A DNA stretch of 64,000 nucleotides from Microglena sp. YARC. Lineage: Eukaryota > Chlorophyta > Chlorophyceae > Chlamydomonadales > Chlamydomonadaceae. The notes below the pieces were generated by a model. The model was given only the letters and a program-made list of their open reading frames with translations. It did no database searches and had not been told where the DNA came from. The translations under genes were made by a program, and so were the position numbers. The stretch covers positions 30,816,261 through 30,880,260 of the forward strand of contig CM039464.1 of NCBI GenBank assembly GCA_022414725.1, read 5' to 3'. This document shows, in pieces, positions 46,463 through 58,689 of the stretch (its first letter is position 1; every line of letters starts with the position of its first letter).

Positions 46463-48460
46463 CGTATGGATTGTGGTGTACTCTGTTCCCTGGGCTACTG
46501 GTGTAATCGTTTTTTTCAACATGGAAAGAAGTCCAACCTGAACTATTTTAACAACCCCGGGGTCTTCAGCTTCGAGCTTCAGAACTTATCAGTGTGCTCC
46601 CTGGGCCCAATGCCTCTGGATTTGTTGTACCTAGAAGCTCTTGACTCCCTGTACCCTTCGCGTCAGAACTACTAGGCTACGAACTACTACCCCCACCAGT
46701 GTGCCCATTCATCAAAGCCATGAATGTAGACGAATACTGCCTAGGGTTTTTCAAATAATCACGTTTGACGTCTCAAACGTAGCTTTTGGAGGGACAGTAA
46801 GTCAGTAACGTAGACGTAGACACTAGACAGCCCATGTGACCAAATAAATATTACATGTGATGCCGGAAGGTGTGGCTCGTATGATATATACATACATATA
46901 TCCCTACACGAGTCATATGGCTTATGCAAATTCTATTTGATGGCATTGTCCGAGGGCCCCCTTTGGACAGCTTCCTTAATCACGCCGACTTGGCGTACTG
47001 CTTTTTTTCCTACTCATACGGCTTATGCCAATTATATTTTGAAAACATTTACTCCTCAAATCTTAGATTTTGGATTACCCTTGAAGCTGGCTTCGCTACC
47101 CCAGATGCTACCATCAGCATTAGCCCATTCAACAGCCGGAATGACTCACTCGGGGGTCAATCTTCCCACCCAGAAACGTTACACACACACACACATCTCT
47201 GATTTCGCAACTCATCATTAGTCTGTCACAGTGCCACTGGTATAGATTGTAAACTCAACATCTTCGAGTGAGCTTGGATAGCTCTCAGATAGCACGACCA
47301 GAACAGAGAGGAACCCAATAGCAATCCATCGGAACAGATGCTCCTGCTAAACTTTTCCAGCTCAGCAGCCCTAACCAACTGGAACATACCCTAACTACGG
47401 TATGGACAAATTTGACGTCACTAAATATACCCCGACTGTTTATTTATATTCACGTGGCAGTTGTAAGATATACCGGTGCAGACCTGACAGATGTAAACAA
47501 ATACAAGTTCTATGCAGCTTCTTTACTGCCGAAGACGGCGAGCAGCCAAGTTGCTGGCTGAAGCTATGTAACCAAGTTCAAGTTCAAGGTTACGGGTAAT
47601 AGCGTTACAATGTCGACACAGAAGAATTCAAGTCAGATGAACTAATATTGAAGACAATAGAGAAACAGGATAATATCGTGCTTGACAACCCTACACATAT
47701 CGTACAGTGACTGTTCGCGTTATCGTACAATAAACGATATCATGCTTGACAACTATATACATATCCTACATGTGTAACTCAACACATGTCTGACTCAGCC
47801 AACTCCTGTCAATTAGCAATGATCAATTATAACTGAACACATGTCTGACTCAATCAACTCATGTCAATTAGCGATGATCAATTTTGATACTAACCATGCA
47901 TGCATGCATTTGACATCTAGGGGTAGCCACTTTGGCTAAAGGCTACCCGCACTCAATCAGCCACCAGACGCTGAGCAGGAATGAAGGATGATAGGCCATG
48001 TTATCAAGCTAATAAATTAATAAAAACATAAATAAATACATAAATAAAGGGTACGCCTCATTTCGAGGCGTGGGGTTGAGGGGGCCAGACTGTTTCCATG
48101 CGCTGAATCCAACCACCAAGTTAACAAGCTTAGTAACCAACATAACCAATTCAAAGTGGCCAGACCATTTGCATGCACTGGGGCCAACCACAAAGTAATC
48201 AAACAACCAAGTAATCAAGTAAACAAAACAACGAATTCAAAGTTAAAGTCTAGCACACACGGGCATCTGCAACCTCGGCTTCTTACATTGTCACTCTCTC
48301 TCTGCCCCACACACATATGTCAAAGTCCAGGAGATGCCCAAAACGCCACAAGGACTTGCCCAACCTAATATAACAGATCAACTGGATAAGCAAGATCACC
48401 TAAAGATAACCAGGAGAGGCTACTTGGCGTTAAATACTCTGCGTTTTAGCCTCTCCTGTC
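46463..48460. other. Unassigned region
   Basis: No gene could be supported. Frames at 46466-46675 and 46924-47221 have ordinary composition but no recognisable domain. A diverged copy of the 39.5-kb palindromic element lies at about 47620-47760, and two similar 55-bp direct repeats (AACACATGTCTGACTCA, TCAATTAGC) at about 47783-47880. Confidence 0.3.
47620..47760. mobile_element. Palindrome-rich MITE-like element, diverged copy 2
   Basis: AAGTCAGATGAACTAATATTG, AATAGAGAAACAGG and TAATATCGTG match 39712-39765; the ATATCGTACAG remnants of the palindromes follow. Confidence 0.45.
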
Positions 48461-48462
48461 AC

Positions 48463-48526
48463 GGTTGGGCAAGTCCCTTTAGCCTATTTGGCCTACCCTT
48501 GGACAGTAACAACACATATACACCAA
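48463..48526 (-). repeat. GTTACAGTCC dispersed module, copy 3
   Basis: Reverse-complement orientation: GGGCAAGTCCCTTTAGCC, TATTTGGCCTACCC, TTGGACAGTAAC. Confidence 0.5.
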
Positions 48527-48569
48527 ACAACTATGAAAACGGCAACTCTCAAACTCAGGTTGTGTGGCC

Positions 48570-48770
48570 ATAGCTTTTCTTTTCTTTTCAGCTACGACCA
48601 TAGCTTTTCTTTTCAGCTACGAGCAGCAGCTTCTAGGCAGCTCCTAGGGCTCTCTCTTCATCCTAACCTCAAGCAACCTAGTGCCCCATGAAGCAAACAT
48701 TGTCAGCTTACAAGTGCTCCTGAAATCTTCGGGTTGGGCCCACTGGCAGATCCAGGGGATATAACACACA
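48570..48770. repeat. Dispersed family R copy, overlapping the ankyrin gene end
   Basis: TAGCTTTTCTTTTCAGCTAC (twice), GCAGCAGCTTCTAGGCAGCT, TGCTCCTGAAATCTTCGGG, TTGGGCCCACTGG. It matches 51795-51895 in order. The left part lies outside, the right part inside, the coding sequence at 48703-50328. Confidence 0.55.
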
Positions 48771-50328
48771 AGAGCGCAAGACCGTCTTGGCAATCCGCAT
48801 GGGCTGCATGCTTTGGTGCATCGAGCAGCATCTGGACAGCCTCATGGCTACCCTTTAGCGTAGCTGAAACTAGTGCCCCACCATTCTGGCAGTCCTCATG
48901 TGCTGCATGCTGTGGAGCTGACAGCAGGAGCTCCACGATTTCATTGTAGCCTCGATATATAGCCGTGTGCAGCGCCTTTTCGCCTTGCATATCTGCACAT
49001 GCAGCATGCTCTGGGGCATGCAACAGCATGTGCACGATCTCTGTGTGTCCCCCGTTCGTGGCATCGAGTAGAGCCTGCCCTCTGTCACAGTTTGCCCGGG
49101 CAGGATTCTGGGGCGCCTCCAGTAGCATCTTCACAATCTCTGTCCACCCATGCTGGGCTGCCACTACCAGCCCCAGCCCGTCGTCAGAGTCTGCCCTGGC
49201 AGCGTGTTCTGGTGCGTTCAGCAGCAAGCGGACGATCTCAGTGTGGCCGCAGCCTGCAGCTGTCACAAGAGCAATGCCTCGACGGGAATCTGCACGGGCG
49301 GCATGCTGAGGTGCGTGCAGCAGCATGCGGACAATGTCAGTATATCCGTCTCGAGCGGCCACGCCCAGGGCCATGCTGTCACCACTGTCTCCTCGAGCAG
49401 GGTAGTTGGGGGCCTCCAGCAACAGCCTGATAATGTCCTTATGGCCATGGAGGGCCGCACTCACCAGGGCTTGTCCATCTTGGCAATCTGCACGGGCAGG
49501 GTCCCTGGGTGCTTCTAGTAACATGCGGAGGATCTCTGTGTAGCCTTTCTCTGCGGCCAGCACCAGGGCCCTTCCATTCTGGCAATCTGCATGGGCGGCG
49601 TTCTGAGGGGCGTGGAGGAGGACCCTCACAATATCTGTGTGTCCGTAGGTGGCAGCAGACACCAGTACCTCTCCGTTCCTGCAATCGGCACACGCTGCAT
49701 TCTCTGTGGCATGCAACAGCATGCGCACCACGTGTATGTGTCCCCGTGAGGCAGCAGACAGCAGGGCCTCGTTATCCCTGCAGTCAGCACGTGCAGCATG
49801 GTGTGGGGCGTCCATGAGCAAGCGGACGATCTGGATATGCCCATAGAACGCTGCAAGGATGAGGGGATAGCCCTGCTTGAAGTCTGCATGGGCAGGGTAT
49901 GCACCCACCAAAAGCATCTTCACAACCTCAACATGACCCCCACGGACGGCACCGACCAGTGCCTCGTCAGCTGGCGCTGCATGGTGGCGTCGAGAGAGCA
50001 GCAGGCCGGCAATGTCAACATGACCGGTGGCAGAAACTGAACGCAGGAGCCTGGCATTCTGATCGGAGGAATCAATCCGCTCAGCAAGGCCTCGGGCGGT
50101 TATGAATTGACCATGAGACAGGGCTCGTTCAACTAGGGGCGGAATATCCCCCTTCCCTCTGTCGATCAGCACCTGGACCAGGTTCTGGGAAATGAGGCCA
50201 CGCCATTGCTTGCAGACGACGGATAGGTCGCCAACGGAGGGTAACAAACGGAGAGCTCGTAAAACAATATCTGATATGACGTCATCAGGGAGTTCGGACA
50301 GTTTGGAGATTTCCGACATTGTGCGCAA
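48703..50328 (-). CDS. F-box and ankyrin-repeat protein (intronless)
   Basis: 541 codons without interruption. Residues ~12-50 (LSELPDDVISDIVLRALRLL, then CKQWRGLI) form an F-box, which would dock to SKP1 in an SCF ubiquitin ligase. From ~residue 85 onward stand about 12 ankyrin repeats of 33-34 residues with the signature HAARADCxDGxALVxAAxxG and HTEIVRLLLxAP, a substrate-binding solenoid. The ATG at 50328 or the one at 50319 can start it (MSEIS). The last ~20 residues do not fit the repeat and are encoded by dispersed family R sequence, so the original C-terminus is lost. High nucleotide similarity among repeats suggests ongoing exchange. Role in ubiquitin-mediated turnover is inferred from domains; target unknown. 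Confidence 0.85.
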   Translation of the reverse strand: MRTMSEISKLSELPDDVISDIVLRALRLLPSVGDLSVVCKQWRGLISQNLVQVLIDRGKGDIPPLVERALSHGQFITARGLAERIDSSDQNARLLRSVSATGHVDIAGLLLSRRHHAAPADEALVGAVRGGHVEVVKMLLVGAYPAHADFKQGYPLILAAFYGHIQIVRLLMDAPHHAARADCRDNEALLSAASRGHIHVVRMLLHATENAACADCRNGEVLVSAATYGHTDIVRVLLHAPQNAAHADCQNGRALVLAAEKGYTEILRMLLEAPRDPARADCQDGQALVSAALHGHKDIIRLLLEAPNYPARGDSGDSMALGVAARDGYTDIVRMLLHAPQHAARADSRRGIALVTAAGCGHTEIVRLLLNAPEHAARADSDDGLGLVVAAQHGWTEIVKMLLEAPQNPARANCDRGQALLDATNGGHTEIVHMLLHAPEHAACADMQGEKALHTAIYRGYNEIVELLLSAPQHAAHEDCQNGGALVSATLKGSHEAVQMLLDAPKHAAHADCQDGLALLCVISPGSASGPNPKISGALVS

Positions 50329-50339
50329 CAGGGTTTTTG

Positions 50340-51240
50340 ATGAGCTGAAATAGCTTGTAGGGGGGCTTCGCAGCTGTAGGATTGGAGGAGAAAGGCAGAT
50401 GACAACTCTTGTGGGACAGATACGACGCCTTTAAATGGTCATTTAGACACCCGTCAGGTTTGGCGTGTTCTACGCAACCCTGGACACGCCCCCCGCCCCG
50501 GACACTGGCCAGCATGAGATAGCAGCTGCTCGGCAGCAGCAACGCCAGCCTGGCGCGGGGGGGTTAAGCTAGGGCCAGATTTGGTTACACGTTTTGGCAT
50601 GTCTCTAAGCCGGTACTGGTTCGAATGGAACCGGGTAATTTTTTTGTAGAGTTTCAGTCGACCCCCTCGTGGTGAAGTTTCGCAAAACAAATGCCGGTTC
50701 CGCCTGAACCAGCACCTCCAAATAGTGGCCTCAACAAGCCCCAAATAGACGAAAATCGGGCAAAAAAGTTACACTTTTTTCATTTTTTTTTTTTGAGCCA
50801 AAATTTTAAGCTCGACCTGAAAACACCCTTAGCCAAGATGCAAAACATTTTTGAAAAAGACAAACCCTCCCGTTCTGGGTTTCAGATAGAATTTGGCACA
50901 GATCGTATAATTTGACCCAAAATGTGCCCAAAATGGCACATATCTCATGTTTTCAGAGTCTCATCCAAGTTGGATACTCTTTACAAGTTGCAGATCATTA
51001 GATTGCATCCTCCTAGCAGATTCTAACCATGTGAATTTGGTGTAGAAGTTGAGGAGGTCACCCATTTGACATACACATGCACCATGCCAGCCATTCCCAA
51101 CCCTTACAGGCTGGCATACCGACCCGCAGCAGTCGGAACGAGAGGCAGGATCACGCAGTTTCTGACAATTCAACTTCAGGCAAACTTCACCGCCTTCCTC
51201 ATCTCTGACGATCCTGTTGATCGCCTGCCTTGATTTCTCA
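50340..51240. other. Upstream region of the ankyrin gene, unassigned
   Basis: Presumed promoter side of the minus-strand F-box/ankyrin gene. No clear TATA box, RNA or repeat was recognised. A T run (about 50784-50793) and ordinary AT-rich sequence follow. Confidence 0.3.
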
Positions 51241-51244
51241 ATCA

Positions 51245-51612
51245 TTAAATGGAGAGTCTGGATATTGTTTGTTTTTTGTTGAATGAGTAAACACCAGACT
51301 AGAGGGCGTGGATCTTTCATCATTCTTGTTTTTGATTAAATGTAGAGACTGGATATTGTTTTTATCACTGATTAAATGTAGAGACTGGAAATTGTTTTCT
51401 ATCACTGATTAAAGGAAGAGGCTGGATATTGTTTTTTATCACTGATTGAAGGTAGAGACTGGATATTGTTTTCTATCACTGATTAAAGGTAGAGACTGGC
51501 TATTGTTTTTTTATCACTGATTAAAGGTAGAGACTGGATATTGTTTTCTATCACTGATTAAATGGAGAGACTGGATATTGTTTTTAATCAATGATTAAAT
51601 GGTGAGAATTTA
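51245..51612. repeat. ~38-bp tandem repeat
   Basis: Eight or nine units of GTAGAGACTGGATATTGTTT plus TATCACTGATTAAAG. Confidence 0.85.
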
Positions 51613-51794
51613 AAATAAAATAAGCAGACGAATGCTATGTACAGTGCTGCTGCTACCGAAGACAGCAAGTAGCGTTAAGGCTAAAGCTACGTTACCAAGT
51701 CCAAGTACGGTAGCTTTTGTGCAGTACACGCCACTACTCGCAATGATATGAAACCGGTAATATATTATATGATCACATCGGTATGCATAGTAGC

Positions 51795-51895
51795 AGTGCT
51801 TTTTTCAGCTACCTGCAGCAGCTTCCTGAGTTCCTGAGACTGCCATTGGGCCCAACCCAAAGATTCCAGGAGCACTGGAAAGCTGGTGAATCAGA
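51795..51895. repeat. Dispersed family R copy
   Basis: TTTTTTCAGCTACCTGCAGCAGC, TTGGGCCCAACCCAAAGATT, CAGGAGCACTGGAAAGCTG. Confidence 0.55.
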
Positions 51896-53746
51896 ATGCG
51901 TTTGCTTGGGGACTTAGGAGACCTTCAAACAAAGCTAAGCTAAGCTAAGCTAAGCTAAGCTAAGCTAAGCTAAGCTAAACATGTAGGTAATGGCAGTAAC
52001 CATGAGGACATGCCCATCATCTGCGAGGCCTTCAACAAAGCGAAGTGCTTGCTAGGCAGGTGCCTTGCAGGGCATCTGAAGCTCCTCACCAGAACACGCT
52101 TGCTAGGTGACTTAGCAGACCACCCAACAAAGCAAAGCAGACATGTTATGGTAGTGATCACACACATCTGTGCCAAGCAAGCTCCTCACTGGAATACATC
52201 AGCAGAACACATCCTTATCAGAATGGATTGCTTGGCAACTTAACAGGCCTTCCAACAAAGCAAACGTGACGTGGTAGTGATCACCAGAATGCGTTTGCTT
52301 GCCGACTTAGGAGGCCTTCCAACGAAGCATATAGGTAATGGTAGTGACCGCACACTTCTGTGCCAAGCAAGATCCTCACCCAAATACATTTGCAGAACGC
52401 ATCCTCATCAGAATGGATGGCTTGGCGACTTAGCAGGCCTTCCCACAAAGCAAACGTGGCCTGGTAGTGATCGTCAAAACGCGTTTGCCTGCCGACTAAA
52501 GAGCCCTTCCAAGGAGGCATACAGGTCCTGGTTGTGATCGCAGTATTGCAAACTTCTGGTAGTGATCATTAGAATGCGGTTGCTTGCCAACTTGGGAGCC
52601 CTTCCAAGGGAGCAGACAGGTCCTGGTTTTAATCGCACATCTGTCACACACATCTGGTAGGGATCAACAAAACGCTCTTGCTTGGCGACTTAGGAGCCCT
52701 GCCAAGGGAGCGGACAGGTCCTGGTGGTGATTGCACACATCTGTCGCACACATCTGGTAGTGATCGTTAGAACGCATTTGCCTGCCGGCTTAAGAGCCCT
52801 TCCAAGGAAGCATACAGGTCCTGGTTGTGATCGCACACATCTGGTAGTGATCATTATAACGCATTTGCCTGCTGTCATAAGAGCCCTTCCAAGGAAGCAT
52901 GCATGCCCTGGTAGTGATTGCACACATCTGGTAGTGATCATTAGAACGCATTTGCCTGCCGGCTTTAGAGCCCTTCCAAGGAAGCATGCATGCCCTGGTA
53001 GTGATTGCACACATCTGGTAGTGATCATTAGAATGCATTTGCCTGCCGGCTTAAGAGCCCTCCCAGGGAGCATAAAGGTCCTGGTAGTGATCACAGTATC
53101 AAACACTTCAGTGCCAAGCAAGCCCCTCATCCAAACACATTTTCAGAACACACTATCATTAGAATGCATTTGCTTGGCGACTTAAGAGCCCTCCCAAGGA
53201 AGCATACAGGTCCTGGTTGTGATCGCACACTTCTGGTAGCGATCATTAGAATGCGTTTGCCTGCCGACTTAAGAGGCTTTCCAAAAAGGCATACAGGTCC
53301 TGCTTGTGATCGCAGGTACTGGTAGTGATCATTAGAACGCGTTTGCTTGCCAAATTAGGAGCCCTCCCAAAAAGTCATACAGGTCCTGCTTGTGATCGCA
53401 GGTACTGGTAGTGATCGCAGTATCTAACACTTCAGTGTCAAGCAAGCTCCTCATCCATCCATCCAAATACATTTGCAGAACGCATCCTCATCAGAATGGA
53501 TTGCTGGGCAACTTAACAGGCCTTCCCACAAATCAAACGTGGCCTGGTAGTGATCATCAAAACCCATTTGGCTGCCGACTTAAGAGCCCTTCCAAGGAGG
53601 CATACAGGTCCTGGTCGTGATCACAGTATCGCACACTTCTGGTAGTGATCATTAGAATGCGGTTGCTTGCCGACTTGGGAGCCCTTCCAAGGGAGCAGGC
53701 AGGTCCTGGTAGTAATCGCAGTATCGCACACTTCTGGTAGTGATCA
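51886..53746 (-). repeat. Tandem copies of the coding tail of the At4g15545-like gene
   Basis: About 18-20 units of roughly 85-110 bp. On the minus strand each reads CAGGACCTGTATGCTTCC, TTGGAAGGGCTCTTAAGTCG, GCAAGCAAACGCATTCTAAT, GATCACTACC, i.e. the codons for DLYASLEGLLSRQ, A-F and the stop of the gene's last exon (53747-53924), followed by its trailer. Units diverge with distance from the exon. Several keep an open frame (e.g. 52281-52520 minus). Confidence 0.85.
51928..51978. repeat. (TAAGC)n microsatellite
   Basis: About ten perfect TAAGC units. Confidence 0.95.
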
Positions 53747-56700
53747 TTAGAATGCAGTCGCTTGCCGACTTAGGAGGCCTTCCAAGGAAGCATACAGGTC
53801 CTGGTTGGTGGACCCAAAAATCTCTCTTGCCTTCCACAAGGTGTTGTCCCTGCTCTGCCGCCCTCCGTTGAGCTCCTTGATGTTGTGAAGGAACTGAGTG
53901 AATTGTTCGTAGGACAAGCGGTCCCTGAGCATGGGGCGGTGAGGTGGGGTAAGGTGTGGTGAGGTGGTGTGGTGGTGGTGGTGTGGAGTGTAGTGAAGCC
54001 AGCAATGAATTGTATTTGATAATGATGTAATCATGAGATGGGGTGTAGTTAAGCTAGGAATAAATTATATATGGTTATGAGGTGGGGTATAGTTCAGCTA
54101 GATTTGAATGAGATATGATAAGGAGGCGGGGTATAGTTCAGCTAGATATGAATTAGATATGATAAGGAGGCGGGATATAGTTCAGCTAGATATGAAATAG
54201 ATATGATAAGGAGGCGGGGTATTGTTCAGCTAGATATGAATTAGATATGATAAGGAGGCGGGGTATAGTTCAGCTAGATATGAAATAGATATGATAAGGA
54301 GGCGGGGTATAGTTCAGCTAGATATGAATTATATATGATAAGGAGGCGGGGTATAGTTCAGCTAGATATGAATTAGATATGATAAGGAGGCGGGGTATAG
54401 TTCAGCTAGATATGAATTAGATATGATAAGGAGGCGGGGTATAGTTCAGCTAGATATGAATTAGATATGATAAGGAGGCGGGGTATAGTTCAGCTAGATA
54501 TGAAATATATATGATAAGGAGGCGGGGTATAGTTCAGCTAGATATGAATTAGATATGATAAGGAGGCGGGGTATAGTTCAGCTAGATATGAAATAGATAT
54601 GATAAGGAGGCGGGGTATAGTTCAGCTAGATATGAATTAGATATGATAAGGAGGCGGGGTATAGTTCAGCTAGATATGAATTAGATATGATAAGGAGGCG
54701 GGGTATAGTTCAGCTAGATATGAAATAGATATGATAAGGAGGCGGGGTATAGTTCAGCTAGATATGAAATTAGATATGATAAGGAGGCGGGGTATAGTTC
54801 AGCTAGATATGAATTAGATATGATAAGGAGGCGGGGTATAGTTCAAGCTAGATATGAATTAGATATGATAAGGAGGCGGGGTATAGTTCAGCTAGATATG
54901 AATTAGATATGATAAGGAGGCGGGGTATAGTTCAGCTAGATATGAATTAGATATGATAAGGAGGCGGGGTATAGTTCAGCTAGATATGAATTAGATATGA
55001 TAAGGAGGCGGGGTATAGTTCAGCTAGATATGAATTAGATATGATAAGGAGTCGGGTATAGTTCAGCTAGATTGAATTAGATATGATTATTAGTTCAGCT
55101 AGATATGAATTAGATATGCAGCTAGATGGGAGCGGGGTATAGTTCAGTAGTAGATTTGGCATAGTCCCTGAGCAAGGGGCGGTGAGGTTGGGAGTAGTGA
55201 AGTAAGGAAACAATTAACTTGATTATTCATTACATTGATAGGCCTTATCACCTCAACAAGCGGTCCCTGAGCATGGGGCGGTGAGGTGTGGTAAGGTGTG
55301 GTGAGGTGGTGGTGAGGTGTGGTGAGGTGGTGGTGGTGAGGTGGGGTGTAGTGAAGCCAGCAATGAATAATATATGATAATGATGTTATCATGAGGTGGG
55401 GTGTAGTTAAGCTAGGAATGAATTAACTATGGTTATGAGGTGGGGTATAGTTAAGTCGGGAATGAATTGGATATGATAATAAGGTGGTGTATAATTAAGC
55501 TAGATATGAATAATAATTGATCATCCATGGCATTGACCGGCATTATCAGCTGATCAAGGGGTCCCTGAGCATGGGGCGGTCATGTGGGGTATAGTTAAGT
55601 CAGGAGTTGGCGGTTTGAGGGATGGGCGTTTTGAGGGATGGGTGGTTTGAGGGATGAGCGGTTAGAGGAATGGGCTAGTTAAGGGATGGGCTAGTCAAGC
55701 TAGGTATGAATGATAATGTATCATTCATTACGTTGATCGGCATCATCACCTGATTAAGCAGCCTCTGAGCATGGGGCGGTGAGGCGGGGTATAGTTAAGT
55801 CAGGAGTTGACGGTTTGAGGGATGGGCGTTTTGAGGGATGGGCGTTTTGGGGGATGGGTGGTTTGAGGGATGAGCGGTTAGAGGAATGGGCTTGTTAAGG
55901 GATGGGCTAGTCAAGCTAGGTATGAATGATAATGTATCATTCATTACGTTGATCGGCATTATCACCTGATCAAGCAGCCTCTGAGCATGGGGAGGTGAGG
56001 TGGGGTATAGTTAAGTCAGGAGTTGACGGTTTGAGGGATGGGCGTTTTGAGGGATGGGCTAGTTAAGGTAGGTATGAATTATAATGTATCATTCATTACG
56101 TTGATCGGCATTATCACCTGATCAAGCAGCCTCTGAGCATGGGGCGGTTAGATGGGGTGTAGTTGAGTCAGCAATGAATTAGATATGATTATGATATGAT
56201 AATGAGGTGGGGTGTAGTTCAGCTATATATGAATTCTAAATGATCATCCATGACATTGATCGGCGTTGCCGCCTTATCAAAAGGTTCCTGAGCATGGGGC
56301 AGTGAGGTGGGGTGTAGCGAAGGCAGCAATGAAAAATTTTATGACCATGATATAATAATGAGGTGGGGTGTCGTTCAGCTAGGAATGAATTAGATATGAT
56401 CATGGGGCAGGGTATAGTTCAGCTAGATATGAATTATAATTTATCATTCATGACCTTGAGCAGCAATATTTAGGGAACGGCTACTAATATTAGTGTTTGA
56501 AAAACTAATACTAACTAATATTATTACAGTGTCACAATAATATTAGTTTTTCAGATAAATTCGAAATTCTGGTGAGACGGCTCGTCCGACTAATATTATA
56601 TAATATTACTTACGTAGCCGACTTCTAGCATTATCACCTCAACAAGCGTCCCCTGAGCTTGGGGCGGTGAGGTGGGGTATAGTTTTGTCATGAATGAATT

Positions 56701-58684
56701 AGATATGATAATGAGGTGGGGTAGAGCTAAGCTAGGTCACACACACCACCACTACCAAGAACAACACACACCACCACTACCAAGAACAACACACACCACC
56801 AGGGTCACACACACCACCACTACCAAGAACACACACACACACCACCACAAAGGGTCAACAACACACACCACCAGGTCACACACACACCACCACTACCAAG
56901 AACAACACACACCACCACCACCAAAAGAAACAACACACACCACCAGGGTCACACACACACCACCACTACCAAGAACAACACACACCACCACTACCAAGAA
57001 CAACACACACCACCAGGGTCACACACACACCACCACTACCAAGAACAACACACACCACCACACACACACCACACCACCAAGAACAACACACACCACCAGG
57101 GTCACACACACACACCACTACCCAAGAACAACACACACCACCAGGTCACACACACACACCACTACCAAGAACAACACACACCACCAGGGTCACACACACA
57201 CCACCACTACCAAGAACAACACACACCAGGGTCACCAGGGTACACACACCCACCACTACCAAGAACAACACACACCACCAGGGTCACACACACACCACCA
57301 CTACCAAGAACAACACACACCACCAGGGTCACACACACACCACCACTACCAAGAACAACACACACCACCAGGGTCACACACACACCACCACTACCAAGAA
57401 CAACACACACACAGGGTCCCACACACACAAAACACACACACACCACCAAGGGTCACACACACACCCACCACTACCAAGAACAACACACACCACACACCAC
57501 CACTACACCAGGGTCACACACACACCACCACTACCAAGAACAACACACACCACCAGGGTCACACACACACCACCAATAACCAAGAACAACACACACACCA
57601 GGTCACCAGGGTCACACACACACCATACCAAAACTACCAAGAACAACACACACCACCAGGGTCACACAACACCACCACCACTACCAAGAACAACACACAT
57701 CACCAGGGTCACACACACACCACCACTACCAAGAACAACACACACCACCAGGGTCACACACACACCACCACTACCAAGAACAACACACACCACCAGGGTC
57801 ACACACACACCACCACTACCAAGAACAACACACACCACCAGGGTCACACACACACCACCACTACCAAGAACAACACACACCACCAGGGTCACACACACAC
57901 CACCACTACCAAGAACAACACACACCACCAGGGTCACACACACACCACCACTACCAAGAACAACACACACCACCAGGGTCACACACACACCACCACTACC
58001 AAGAACAACACACACCACCAGGGTCACACACACACCACCACTACCAAATAAAATAAAAAACCACGGTGCATACTACCACCACCATCACTCACCTAGCCTG
58101 GTGGAAGAACTCCTTCCCATATGTCACAGGAGGGGGACAGAGGGGGGGCCACTGGACGGCGCCCTGTCAGGTGTCAAATCACACACCCACCCAATCTCTC
58201 TCACACACACACACAATCACACACACACCCGCTCACTCAATCTCACACACACACACTCAATCACACACGCACACACACTACCGCCACCATCACTCACCTA
58301 GCCTGGCGGAAGAACTCCTTTCCATCAGTCACAGGAGGGGGGGCAGAGGGGGGGCCACTGGACGGCGCCCTGTCAGGTGTCAAATCCCCAGAGCTCGTGC
58401 CCCCCCCTCCAAAATGGTGCGTGGGCGGGGCGAAGAAAGAGGAAGAGCCCGGGGGCGGAGAATCTGTATTGCCGGAATCGGCCGAAGCCCCCCGTACTGC
58501 AGAGCTCAGGCCCCCACCGGTGCTGAAGGTCAGGCTGCCCCCGAAGGAGTCTGGGCGTAAATCGGAGTACGGATCCCCCCCACTGCCGCCGTGTCCACCC
58601 CCAGAGGATCCATTGGTGTGGGAGCCAGGGAGGGGGTAGGAGGAGGTGTGTGTGGAGGGAGTGCGGGCGTGTGGGGGAGGGAAG
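53747..58684 (-). CDS. At4g15545-like conserved plant/algal protein, 3' exons
   Basis: Two exons are firm. 58298-~58684 is Gly/Ser/Pro-rich and ends TDGKEFFRQA with donor CTAG|GTGAGT; 53747-53924 follows acceptor GCTCAG|GGAC and ends TAA. They join in phase 2 to give KEFFRQARDRLSYEQFTQFL, HNIKELNGGRQSRDNTLW and KAREIFGSTNQDLYASLEGL. This C-terminal block is the hallmark of the Arabidopsis At4g15545 family, whose biochemical role is unknown; family members have an N-terminal coiled coil, which would lie further upstream (above 58.7 kb) and was not identified. The 4.4-kb intron is almost wholly tandem repeats. The 5' border of the upstream exon is uncertain. Confidence 0.8.
54060..55140. repeat. 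44-bp tandem array in the intron
   Basis: About 24 units of GGAGGCGGGGTATAGTTCAG plus CTAGATATGAATTAGATATGATAA, 44 bp apart (e.g. 54361 and 54405), nearly identical in the centre. Confidence 0.95.
55141..56460 (-). repeat. ~150-220-bp tandem units carrying copies of the splice acceptor
   Basis: Each unit contains, on the minus strand, CCGCCCCATGCTCAGGGACC-like sequence, i.e. the end of the intron, the AG acceptor and the first codons of exon 53747-53924 (CAAGCGGTCCCTGAGCATGG on the plus strand). Copies at about 55165, 55260, 55560, 55760, 55975, 56125, 56280 and 56645. Most have substitutions at or after the AG. Confidence 0.8.
56461..56632. repeat. AT-rich palindromic insertion
   Basis: AAAAACTAATACTAACTAAT ... 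ATAATATTAGTTTTT forms an extended hairpin around CAGTGTCAC. The sequence is unlike its tandem neighbours and interrupts a unit, so it is probably a small MITE. Confidence 0.45.
56745..58045. repeat. 45-bp tandem array in the intron
   Basis: Units of 45 bp (e.g. 57841, 57886): GGGTCACACACACACCACCA, CTACCAAGAACAACACACAC, CACCA. The last ~300 bp are perfectly homogeneous and the left half is irregular. The 459-codon plus-strand frame exists only because 45 is divisible by three. Confidence 0.95.
58078..58190 (-). pseudogene. Decayed duplicate of the exon end and donor
   Basis: Repeats 58291-58385: CACTCACCTAGCCTGG, GGAAGAACTCCTT, GGGGGGGCCACTGGACGGCG, CCCTGTCAGGTGTCAAATC. The donor is intact, but the coding part has an indel and a changed residue (FFHQA in place of FFRQA). 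It lies on the intron side of the real exon. Confidence 0.8.
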
Positions 58685-58689
58685 CTGGA

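Noticed and set aside
56510..56620. TAATATTAC nonanucleotide resembling the replication origin of geminivirus-like circular DNA viruses
   Set aside because: It is not in the loop of a GC-rich stem, no Rep-like frame is nearby, and the surrounding AT-rich palindrome contains several similar TAATATT strings by chance.
56672..58051. 459-codon plus-strand frame and CVTLVVCVVLGSGGV frames on the minus strand
   Set aside because: The 45-bp unit is divisible by three, so any stop-free frame stays open through the array. The array lies inside an intron of the minus-strand gene.
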